Positions 54,326 to 64,000 of a stretch of 64,000 bases of DNA are shown here, piece by piece. Both the position numbers and the translations under genes were made by a program. The stretch's first letter is position 1, and every line of letters starts with the position of its first letter. Under the pieces are notes generated by a model. That model was given only the letters and a program-made list of their open reading frames with translations. It made no database searches and was not told the origin of the DNA. Origin of the DNA: Nothopassalora personata (Eukaryota; Ascomycota; Dothideomycetes; Mycosphaerellales; Mycosphaerellaceae); the NCBI GenBank assembly GCA_033816765.1, contig CM066298.1, positions 2,170,001-2,234,000 of the forward strand, written 5' to 3'.

Positions 54326-55834
54326 CACTCATGGTCATGTGCTTCGATGATGTTTTGATGAAAGGTGAGTTAGGCCGCAGAGAACGATCAGCATTCGGGA
54401 CGGAAAATGACGCTAGACTCGATAGAGTATTCTAAGCGAGCGTACGATATCTACCTCTCATGCTCCTCCCTGCAGCCAACGTCTGCAACTGCATCACAAT
54501 CATGGGACACTGAGCATACTGTTCCCTTCAACGCCAGAATCTCAACTCAATCATGATGTATCCTGCATTACTTCCTACCTGCCTTTGACGATGTGAGTGA
54601 CCTGCCAAGCCTTGCGAGTGCTACGCCACACTCTACCGGAAGATCATTGCGCGACTTGTCATATATATCAATCTCGGACGCAGATTCCTGTCTCTAATAT
54701 ACACTAGCTACCCTATTCGGCGAGGACGCTGCGCTTTCACTCAACGACGTCGTTAGAGCTGCGCGAGAAAAGCGCAGGCGGCTGGCTTAACGCACAAGGA
54801 CAGCTTGATCAGCAGCGGCACGGCGCGTACTGGAAGCGGCAATGATGTCGATGACGCTACTGGGTGCGTGCTGGAGTTGTCCGCCATGATCGCTGATAGT
54901 CAAGTGGAGAGGAAGATGTTTGTGAGGCAAGCAGATGTGGTGTGGTGACGCCAAGACATGTGCAAGGGTGTCGGTTGGTATGCATCAGTACTCCCGACCT
55001 TGGAATACATAGCAGCCGCGCTCTTGGCTTCAGAACGATCACTTCAAAGCTTGGTCACTGCCTTTCGCCAGATCGTCATCCACTTATTGATTGTGAAAGT
55101 CACGCCAGGGGCAGACACTTCATCCGCGCGAGTGATGTCTGCGCTGGGGTCTTGAGGCGAGTGGATACCGAGGAAGGATTCTGTAAGGGGATCTTTCACG
55201 GGTTGGGGGAGTGGGTGTGAGGGCCAGGTGGTGTTGATTAGAGACATTGTGGTGGCTGGGAAGGTTCTTCAGCGGGAAGTGTCAGTTGGGGGATGGGTGG
55301 CGGAGGCTTTTGAGAGATGGAGGTGATGTCCAGGATCTGACGTTCCTTTAGCTAGAGGATTGAAGCTTATCTGAGCTTACAGCTGTGTTAGGCTTCAACA
55401 GTAGATGCCTGACGTGCGTACCTGACCTTGCCGTTACAGTAGACTACCAGCTCTATGATTCGATTGAGAGTGCTGCCAGCTCCTGAGGGTGATGAAGCAC
55501 TGCTCCAGCAGCCAGTGACTATCGCGGCAAAAGCGTTGAGTTGCGATTTCACCATCGCCCGTCCCAAGTGGGGGCGGCATCGACCTCATGTTCTGGTTCC
55601 TCTTCTTGTTCTCTTGCTCGCAGGGCCTCTTGCCTGGGTCCTGCTCTAACTGCATCGACCAGTGCATCCATGTCATCGTGAGCTACAGCCTCGACGTTGA
55701 TGCCACTCTTGGCGGTCGTGCGGTCCGACCCATGCTCACTGTGAGCATCTGGAGCGGGAGGATATGGTCTGGATGTATCGTCAGCCTCGCAATTCTGCGA
55801 CAAGTACTGTCATGGCGCGAATGTTGAGTAATAC
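54326..55834. other. Intergenic host DNA
   Basis: About 1.5 kb with small overlapping frames. A minus frame (55549-55803, EADDTSRPYPPAPD and a Glu-rich end) looks protein-like and could be a last exon of the CCCH gene, but the obvious gtgagt donor near 55838 gives the wrong phase. Confidence 0.4.
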
Positions 55835-57596
55835 TCACCGCGGGACAGTATTGAGGTCGCCGTTTTCCTCTCGCAATCCGTCAACAAAGTCCGTAGCATG
55901 ATAGTCGATGTTGTGTATCTCGGATGTAAATCGACAGTTCGATTTGCCACCTCGATATTTGCAGTCTGCACGCTGGCAGACATGGCCGTAGTTGCAATCC
56001 AGATTACGGCAGCTTCCGTCTTTGAATTTGGTGCACGGTGTGTTGAAAGCGAACGCCCGAAGGCACTTTCTCGTCGGTTCGTCAATTGGAGAATGGTCGT
56101 ACTTGCAGCTTTCGGTATTTGGACAGTGCCCATTCAAGTGAAGACTGTTGCAAAGCTTACGCTTTGCTACGTGAGCCATGAATGCAGCACGTTCTTCTGG
56201 AGTGGTTGGTATGTAAGGATCGAGGCGTTTTTGGTCGATGCTGACAGCGACCTTGTCTTGAGGAATGTCTTCCAGCCGAGGCAACGCTTCAAAGTTTGTC
56301 GCTATCGATTGGGATGTGACATGTCCATTACTGCTTTGAGAGCGGGCTCGACGGCTTCGAATTTGGTCAAATTCTTGTGTCATGGATCGTCTTGAGCCTG
56401 GCCTGCCGCTCACAAAATCGTGGTCACACTTGGCGAGTGGCTGCATGTCGAAGGGCGTGGTCGACTTCTGCCGCCAGTCCTTGATGTCATCAATGGGTGC
56501 TCTGACATGGCGATTCTTACAGCCTGAGCCGTACGCACACCGGCCTTTCTGGAAGAAGACACAGATAGGTGCGCTATCGGGTGCGACAGTACCGTTCGAC
56601 GGCGGTGGAGGAGCCGGTCTAGATACTGCTTGTGGCACTAGTTGCTCTCCAAGTGGCGTTGTTCTGAAGACATTGGGCAGCAGATGCTCTGTAGGAAATC
56701 CGAGCTTCTGGAATTCCGGGTGGAATGCGTGATTACGAATGAGTGTAATACGGTCTCTCTTGCTTGCGTGCGGCATCAATTCACTGACCTATCCTTGTGT
56801 CAGTCATAGGCTCACGCGGCTGGTGCATTCAGGCTGAGAGATCGCTGTCGAGGAGACACTCGCGTCGATCACGGACACTCACATATCCCACGTCATGGCA
56901 CGCAGCAACGTAGATTTGCCGGCACTGCGTATTGTCGATGAACTGTCGAAGCATTGCTCTGAACTTAAAGTCTGCGTTCTCCTTCAACTCGCCAGCATCA
57001 ACAAAGTCGAACAAGTCGTTGGTTCTGGTGAAGCTCGCAGCGAACGGAGCAAGTGATCGTCTTTTGTGTGTCAGTGAAGCTTTGATTGCCAGTGTGTGCT
57101 TGTGGACATACTTCTCTGGGCCACACAACTTGACCTTGGACACCGCTTTGCTGAGTCCAGCCAGATTGGCATAGACTCGCACCATGATGCGGCAGTCTTC
57201 GAGTCCCTTTGCTACCAAGCTGCGCTTTACAGCTTCATTGAGCAATTGGGCTGCTCTCGAGCCGCCTTCGAGGCCGCGACTGACCAGGTCATCATCGAAG
57301 ATGTAGCCATCTCCATCAATAAGGACGAGGACAAAGGGATTACGTTCGGCGCCCTTGCTCATCCGCTTGTAGTTATCGCGAGAGTCTCGTGCCTCGTCAT
57401 AGTCGGCTTGGAGTCGTCGGTAGTCTGTGGCGACGGTCAGCGTCTACCAGAGGTTCTCACATGTTCGCGTTGCACCTTGAATTAGAGCTTGATATTGCTG
57501 CAGAATATCATCTTGGCTCTTGATATGTTGTGCTTGCGACACACGAAAGCGCTGCAGATCAATGGCAGCCTGATCAAGCTCCCTGTCGCTGGGCAT
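55835..57596 (-). CDS. CCCH zinc-finger protein with N-terminal coiled coil and NYN/PIN-like domain
   Basis: Minus-strand exons 57596-57476, 57424-56883 and 56788-55835 join in phase to about 538 residues. The first intron (gtgcaa...cacag) is 51 bp. Residues about 10-65 form a coiled coil (QYQALIQDYRRLQADYDEAR). A globular domain (about 70-270) starts FVLVLIDGDGYIFDDDLV and contains YVAACHDVGYV; the acidic motifs suggest a NYN/PIN-like nuclease fold (inference). CCCH fingers follow: CVFFQKGRCAYGSGCKNRH, CNSLHLNGHCPNTESCKYDH and CTKFKDGSCRNLDCNYGH, with a further Cys cluster. This architecture is common in Pezizomycotina and suggests RNA binding. It is divergent from SPC19. Confidence 0.8.
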
Positions 57597-57832
57597 GTTG
57601 TTTGCGAGCAGTAGGAACGCACGCGAAGGAAATGTCGGACAAGATACTCGGGAGGAGGTCTAGGCGAGCAGGGATGCGCTGCTCTCGTGGCAGAGACGAA
57701 AATATTGCGGTGCCGAAATTGAGTTTCAGCCGAAACGCGCGAGCCGAGATGCCGCCTCATCCCGGCACGGGCACCTTTTGTTTACGCGACAGTCTCGTGT
57801 CAAGCATCATCTTGACATGAACATCGGCCACG
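57597..57832. promoter_or_regulatory. Divergent promoter between the CCCH gene and SPC19
   Basis: This 236-bp space lies between two start codons on opposite strands. No named regulatory site is visible. Confidence 0.5.
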
Positions 57833-58395
57833 ATGGACACCAGCACGCAGAATGCCCTGCAAGGCTGCGTATCGTCGCTCCAGTCGAGCATGCAGCTCCT
57901 GGACTCGAGCATCAGCATCCTGGACTCTGGTGTGAATGACTACCCAAGGCTGGGCAAGGTGCTGCAAACGACAAGAGTATGCCTGATATGACGACTGTCG
58001 TTGTACATGATCTCACGGATGCGTAGCACTTCGAACTCGTCTCCGAACACGACCTCATCACAGCCCAATCTTCCCTCCTCTCCGAAATCCAGCCCGAAGT
58101 CTCCAACCTTCTATCCCGCGTGGAGACATATCTGGACAAGCTCGAACGACGGGAGAAGTCTCTCATAGCGAAAGCAGAGTTGCAAGAAGGAAGACTACGG
58201 CAGCCATCACGCGCAAGTCAAGGCGCGAAAAGCCCGAGAACGAAGGGCGGTGCGGGCGGTCTTGACAAGCTGGAGGAGCTCAAGTACCAGCAGCTCAAGC
58301 AGAAGAAGGAGCGATTGAGCTATGCTGTTGAGAGACTCGAACTGCAGGCGAATCAGAGGCAGAGGCAGTTGAGGAAGAGTATGGCATTTCAGTAA
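57833..58395 (+). CDS. SPC19: DASH complex subunit Spc19
   Basis: Exons 57833-57976 and 58027-58395, with a 50-bp gtatgc...tag intron, give 170 residues. The start LQGCVSSLQSSMQLLDSSIS continues with ILDSGVNDYPRLGKVLQTTR and HFELVSEHDLITAQSSL, the conserved core of Spc19. EIQPEVSNLLSRVETYLDKL and a charged coiled-coil tail follow. Length fits fungal homologues. Spc19 is part of the ten-subunit DASH/Dam1 ring, which couples kinetochores to microtubule plus ends. Confidence 0.92.
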
Positions 58396-59041
58396 GCGTG
58401 GTTGGGGAAGTGCTGGATGTAAAGAGGCGCAATTCCCTTGACAGATGACCGGTGCACCGCGAGATTCTGGACATTGACTTGCGATCGCTAGTGAACGTGA
58501 GCCGCAAACAGAACTTTATGACCCTTGTCAGGGTTGCACAGACCCACTCCAGGTCCCGCTTGCTCCCGCACTTCCAACGCTCGCTGTGCGACGTGCTACA
58601 TCACTGGCTTCTGGAGCCACCTCGTTCTCCTGCTGGACCGTCTCACGTCTGAGTATCTCAGTCTTAGTACTATTGCGTCCACCGACGCTGCTATCAAATC
58701 ACATCACACCTAAAACTGGGATCCTGCGTGGAGAAGAGTTGGTCGAGGAAGTTTTCATGCTGTTGACGGACTTGGTGGCGCACTGTGTATAGGCAGCCAA
58801 TTCTCCGAAAAAGCAGAGGCAGGCGACGGGGGTAATAGCGGGGCGATGAGAGATGAGTCGGGGTATAGATATGGCTACGACGAGCCGGAGTCTTCCAGCA
58901 GGTGGCGCGGGTGGGCAGAGTACGCGAGGTACGCGAGGGGAGAAAAGGAGGTGAAGGTGATTGGGATTCTATGTGTCAAGCACACATATCACCGGTCTCC
59001 CCGATGCCTTCCTCACTGTGCTTCCTCACTGTGCTATACCC
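58396..59041. other. Intergenic host DNA between SPC19 and the monooxygenase
   Basis: These 646 bp lie between two convergent genes. Small overlapping frames only. Confidence 0.4.
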
Positions 59042-61153
59042 CTAAGAAGTCTTGACATGCCCATTCAACCCCCCGTTCGCCACCTTCACGCTACCATTCA
59101 TTGTCTTGTTTCCCTTCACGTGGCCGTTGGTATACCCGTTCTTCACGAGCTCACCATTCACCTCCCCTGCCATCACCTCAGCAGGCGTCCTCCCAGCATA
59201 CCTCTCCCTCGTCACAGCATCCTTGTGCCTCTTACCCGCCAGCGTCTCCTCCCGTCTCAACCACGCCAAACCCAGCGCAGAAGCCGGTCCCGCCACAATC
59301 GCGCACGCCACTGCCGTGACAAGAGCCTGTAACCAACCGACCGTCTCCATCCCAGCATGTTTCTGATCTTTGAAAAAGAGTCCTAGCTCGAGTGCCCCTG
59401 CGGCGAGAAAGACGAGATGCCCTTGATCGTTGAGGAAAGATGTTGTGGTGATGGCGCCATAGCATATTCCAATCCACCAGGAAATTGTTGTGATGGTTGA
59501 GAGGATGTAGATACAAGCGCGGATGCTGGGCAGATCTTTTTTTACGGCGAATTTGCAGTCGTGCTCGATGTCGGTTGTGCTGATACCGGTTGCGACGAGG
59601 GTATATTGGATTGTGCTGAACACGAGTGGCAAGAAGGGTACAACCCATCGGAGCTGTGAGAAAGTTATGCCGATATCGTAGCCCATGAATCGTAGTGCGA
59701 GGACTTGTAGGGTGACGCAGAGCGTGATGGGCATGATGGTTCTTGTCCAGGCTACGTTGGTGAGGCGAAGGTCTGCGGGTGCCCATTTGTCGATGGGGCT
59801 GGAGATGTAGTACAGAAAGTAGAAGATTGTCGCCACGACTCCGAGTCCGAAGTATTGGGCTGCGACGATGAAGAGCGGTGCAAGTTGCACTGGCGTTAGG
59901 ATGTTGATCCTGCGATTGGACTCGATGAGCCAGGATGCGAAGAGGAGGTGTGCATCAGCAGCCTGGCTGAAGGCTTGAAGCCAAGAGGACGTATCGACAG
60001 TCGTGGGGTTCAGGAGCGTGGCGATGAGATCCACTCGAGACAAGATCGTGGTATGGTGCGCAGCGTAAAACGACAACGCCAAGAGCGGTGCTGCGAGCAA
60101 GACTCTCTTCACAAAGCTTTCCTTGAACCCAACACCCTGCCTTGGATTGAAGGCGCAAGTCCCAACAAAAGCACGATCTGGCAGCGGCAAGTACTCTAGC
60201 ACTTCCCCTCCCAGGATGCCATCTGTCCGAATATTGATCAGAAGGTCCGCAGCTCGTGGTAACATCCAAAAGACTGTGACATAATCCTTGAATGTGTTGA
60301 GGGCCTGCAAACGACAGATCATAGCGGCATCCTTGACCGTTGCCTCGATACGGTCTTTGCGCTTGCCTTGCCATTGCTTGAACGCTGATGCGATGCCTTC
60401 CGAAGATGAATCGTCAGCATCATGAAGACGTTTGAGTTGGTTGGCGAGAGCCACGGCGGACTCGATGGCATTGTTGCCGGCTTGGCCCTGGTTCGCAGTC
60501 ATCTTGTGAATGCTGTCACCGATGGTTGCGATTCTACCCCAACTCCATTTCTCGAAGAGTGCTTCTTCCATGGGTACGAGGGTGAATGATACTCGCTGGT
60601 CCCAAAGATCTTTGAAAGTTCGTCTCTCGTGGCATGGGCGCCAGAAGTTCTTTTCCGCGTGCCGCTCAGCGTCTTCCCGTGTGTAGCGTGGGAACTCGTC
60701 GGTGTTGTACCGTACGACCTTTGGTAACTTTTCAAAGTAGAACCAGTACACTCTCCCACCCTTGCCGGTGATGATCAGGAAAGAGCGGTCCTTGTCGTAT
60801 GTGTAGTCAAGGTCGCCTTCATTGAAGCCCTCAACAGTGTTGCTGATGCCGAAGAGACAAGTGTACTCCGCAGTCATCTTCGTGCGCTCCTTTTCAGTGA
60901 AGCACGATGGATCATTCTCGCCTGCAATGCGCCACATCTCATTCCGAATTTTGCTATGAACACCATCGCAACCGACTACAACGTCGCCATTGTACGACGT
61001 GCCATCTTCACAGACTACAGTGGCTCCTGCGCCATGATGCTCAACACACTCCACCCTTTTCTTAAGTAATAGGCTCTCCTTCGCATCGATTGAGTCCACG
61101 AGCGCTCGCAGGACAAGCTGCCTGTCAAGGAAGCTGGTGTAGTAGCCGAATCG
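59042..61153 (-). pseudogene. FAD-dependent monooxygenase fused to a membrane domain, N-terminus lost
   Basis: The frame is open from the break at 61153 (GYYTSFLDRQLVLRALVDS) to a stop at 59042, about 703 residues. The first 300 are a class A flavoprotein hydroxylase: GCDGVHSKIRNEMW is the DG motif and GDSIHKMTANQGQAGNNAIE the GD motif that binds FAD ribityl. The Rossmann GxGxxG segment and start, about 100-120 residues, are missing because repeat DNA begins at 61154. About 330 C-terminal residues hold roughly seven hydrophobic segments (FYAAHHTTILSRVDLIATLL, VAAQYFGLGVVATIFYFLYY, ACAIVAGPASALGLAWL). FMOs with such a tail occur in fungal meroterpenoid-type pathways; the reaction here is unknown. 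The tail ends in repeats of NG-x-V-K. The retained part has no internal stops, so the break is probably recent. Confidence 0.8.
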
Positions 61154-63157
61154 TTATATTTAACCTAGTCGATGCCGATAAAAGAACTATCTTCGCTATT
61201 ATGTTCCTTTACGGAAGTACGTAGAACTAGATTAAACCTTACCTTAAGGAATACCTCGACGGTATAGGACGACTAGACCCTACCGGAATATTTAGGAACT
61301 ACACTATTTTTAAAGATAAGATAAAGTTAATCTTTAGAACCTCGAACGAAGTCTAATAGGCTATACGAATTATTTAACACCTAAAGTAGAAGACGTCTAC
61401 TTTAGAGTATACTACTAAATTCGAAGAATACGGACAGATTACCGGATAGGACTAGACGGCGTTAATAACTATATTCCGACGTAGGCTTAAGGACTCCGTT
61501 AAAGACGAGTTAATAAGACACGGAGGAACGATTACTAACCTCGAAGGGCTAATAAAGGCGTCGATCGACATCGATAACTAGCTCTAGGAACGGTACTAGG
61601 AAAAGAAATACGACTCTAAAGTAGGAGGCATAGTAGGATACACCCCGGATTATAAACCCTTAGGGGGATACATTATAAAAGGAGGATTCTTACGACAAAG
61701 CTAGCCCTATTATAGACTATAGCTAATAGAACTAGACGTTACCTAACGGGGACGAAGGATCGATAAGAGTAAGGGCTACGGAAAACCCTTTAAAGGAAAA
61801 GGAAAACTTATATACTATACCTATAGTAAGGAAGGTTAAATAGCGCGGGATTACCGCGGTAAAAATATAGTACGCCGCGAGTAGTTTAATATAATATAAC
61901 TAAAGGTAGGCAAATCTAGGAGTAGTATTAGACCCCGACAATTTAACTATACCTAGAGAGTAGAGGAGAAGGATAGTAACCGGGTTACGATACCTCTCCT
62001 AGACCCCTTATAAGGACAAGGAGGATACTATATTTAATAACATACACTACTACTAAATAACTAATAATTAAAGACTAATAGATTGTTTAGTATAATAACA
62101 CGAGGAGTTAACTATAAAGTTAAGAAGGAATCTCGACACGGTTACGGAAGCCTTTACTAGCAATTCTATTACTAGGACTCGTGTTAAACCTACTACGACG
62201 CTAAGTTAGGCGTAGGGTACTAGCTACGATAGCTAGTAGGAACCCTAGAAGCCTAGTACGGATAAAACAAGCTCTAAGAAGTAGATATAGACGGATCTTA
62301 CTTCGATAACGATAATAAAGAAAACTAGGATCTAGAATAGGACGGACGCTAGTTACTAGTACTAGAACATTAAATAAACGAACTAGATACTATCGAAGAA
62401 GATTACGTACCGGAGGAGTTAAGCGAGGACTTATCCGAAGAAGAAGAGAGCGACATAGACGACGAAAACGAAGTATGTACGTTTACGGTAGACGCACTAA
62501 GGAAACTCTATAAGTTAATTATCTACCTCTAGCGAAGGTACGAAGAATTTCTACTAAAGTTCTTAGGAAAACGATACCTAAACCCTAACGAATTTGATAA
62601 GACACTCGATACGATAAGGGGTATAGTATAGGGCTACCTAACTATAAACAATACTAAGAACTTAGCTAAAACGGTTATCGAACGACTACCTATAGGAAGC
62701 CGAATAACGGATACCGGATACCTAACACCGGTAGGAACTTTCGTCTTAAATAAACTACGAATAGTAGTATAGTACGTACGGGCTCTCTACTTAGAATCGT
62801 AGAAGATCTAGGAACGTAATAGACTATAAGTATAGACATAGGGCAACGGGCTATAGGTTCTAGCCAAAGCCTCTAGGTACGAAGTATAGCGAACTATATA
62901 CTATCCGGGAAAAGGATTAGCTCCCTAGGAATAAGCGGCTAAAGGGAGTTATATAATACTTAGGCTTACGCATCGACACTAAATATAGTTTTCTAGATAT
63001 AAGTAATCGTTAATAGACATAGGACTAGTGTTATAATCGACTTAGGAGTAGCGGGGAATTTTATCTCCGAGTCTTTCGTAATAGGAAACGGGTTAGCTAC
63101 CCTAAAGAAGAAATAGGGTTACGAGTTAATCGCGGTAGACGGATTATCGTTACCTAA
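61154..63157 (+). mobile_element. Truncated Gypsy-1-family copy (gag to protease)
   Basis: The plus-strand frame matches Gypsy-1 gag (LVDADKRTIFAIMFLYGS, LKDSVKDELIRHGG) and its knuckle region, then the protease (IDLGVAGNFISESF) near 63030. It begins in the middle of gag relative to Gypsy-1 (about position 13475 there) with no LTR, directly joined to the monooxygenase gene. It ends at 63157, where a Gypsy-3-family LTR is inserted within the protease region. It is RIP-mutated like the island copies. Confidence 0.85.
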
Positions 63158-63208
63158 TGTAAGGGCCGTAAGGCTATAAGGGGATGTCGCAATGTATAGT
63201 ACGCCTAC
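63158..63208 (-). repeat. Terminal 51 bp of a Gypsy-3-family LTR
   Basis: It reads tgtaagggccgtaag onward, matching the reverse complement of the end of the LTRs at 33408 and 40848. The rest has been displaced by the Gypsy-2-family element that starts at 63209 and should continue beyond the window. Confidence 0.8.
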
Positions 63209-64000
63209 TATTACGGGTAAACGACGTATATACTAAAGTTCTATAAAGTTTATAATAAGTTCAATATAGAAGAAAGGGGAAGTTACACGCTGTCCGAAGA
63301 AAAGGTGTCGGAAAGCAATCTAAACGCATAGGCGTAGCCTATGCTAAGAAACAGGGGCCCGCCCCTTACACTACCCCCCCCTTCCTCCTCCGCCGCCCCT
63401 AGTTATAGCTCCGCCCTAGAGCCTATTGTCCTAGGTGTTTTCGTAAGGCTCGTAATAGGAAGTGCCCGAGCTTCTCTTCCTTATTGTCTAGCCCCGCCGA
63501 CGCCGAGACAAAGTATTGTTACCTAGGTAAGTGTAAGGTTTACTATTGTCTACTAAGTAATAATAGCTATTATCACATGTGAATAATAGGAGCCTAGAAC
63601 ATATCTTTAGGTTCTCGTTCTCGTTTTTCTTTTCTTTCTTTTTCTTATTACCTACCGCACGCGTAAGTTGCCCCTCCCCCTCCCCCTAGCTAAGCGTCTC
63701 TAGCCTTAGGCGCATATTCGCGCATCTTATGCCTATCGCTTAGGGAGACGACATTTTCCCTACGGGTTCCGATAGATACTAATAGTATGCCGTGAATAGA
63801 CACTACTACTACTACATCTCCTATTAATACCATTAAGTAAGTCCGAATAAATTCCTACGGAGACCGAAACATTCTAACCGGAGCCTAGCACAAAATGGCC
63901 TAACGCCGTATCTACTGCGTCCCCTACGCCTCGGCTAGCGTAGACTACGTCTCCTAGTATGTAAGTATAGGTCCTCGTCCTATTAGGCCTATAACACTAA
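63209..64000 (-). mobile_element. Gypsy-2-family element, 3' LTR and 3' noncoding part, running off the window
   Basis: 63209-63370 is the reverse complement of the 162-bp Gypsy-2 LTR (ending ggggcccgccccttaca). 63371-64000 is the reverse complement of the Gypsy-2 tail upstream of its 3' LTR, including the polypurine tract seen here as ctaccccccccttcctcctc. The left flanking pentamer is cctac (63204-63208). A matching cctac should lie beyond 64000 at the other end. The 61-codon frame at 63341-63526 is not a gene. Confidence 0.88.

Overview
This window is from a filamentous ascomycete (Pezizomycotina). The host genes have short GT-AG introns, compact promoters and recognisable fungal families (DASH subunit Spc19, Cox6a, a telobox Myb protein, an F-box protein). 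The transposons carry the imprint of RIP (repeat-induced point mutation). In the repeat blocks CpA and TpG have largely become TpA while CpG is kept, so CAG, CAA and TGG codons read as stops and most repeat genes appear broken.

Layout. (1) 1-5959: host DNA with one clear gene, a 1149-residue PH/SMP lipid-transfer protein on the minus strand. (2) 5960-42357: a repeat island of about 36.4 kb bounded by matching inverted repeats of roughly 200 bp. I read it as one giant TIR element that was later invaded. Its own layer holds a Clr5-like/DDE integrase gene, a gene with a C-terminal RING-like finger, a gene region containing a triplicated histone H3-tail-like block, a 55-70 bp hairpin family, and subterminal arrays of a shared motif in opposite orientation left and right. 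Nested in it are four LTR retrotransposons with intact target duplications: Gypsy-1 (7256-14150, minus), Gypsy-2 (15701-22480, plus), Copia-1 (23472-29084, minus) and Gypsy-3 (33211-40848, plus). Gypsy-3 was then hit by a 764-bp non-LTR-type insertion that looks free of RIP. (3) 42358-61153: host DNA with a small Cys/His protein, a decayed Dal5-type transporter, an F-box protein, COX13, an unknown spliced gene, a PHD-finger protein, a two-Myb telobox protein, a CCCH zinc-finger protein, SPC19, and an FAD monooxygenase fused to a membrane domain. (4) 61154-64000: a second nested repeat cluster made of the same gypsy families, which cuts off the N-terminus of the monooxygenase.

The host genes are mostly unrelated housekeeping functions arranged as convergent or divergent neighbours. 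The unusual biology is in the island. The most striking item is a 54-bp, three-unit tandem repeat at 32481-32630 that, in one frame, reproduces the fungal histone H3 tail around the ARKS motifs of K9 and K27. Every repeat gene is damaged, so functional statements about them concern the ancestral elements. No alignment, database search or dinucleotide count was run; all calls come from reading the sequence.
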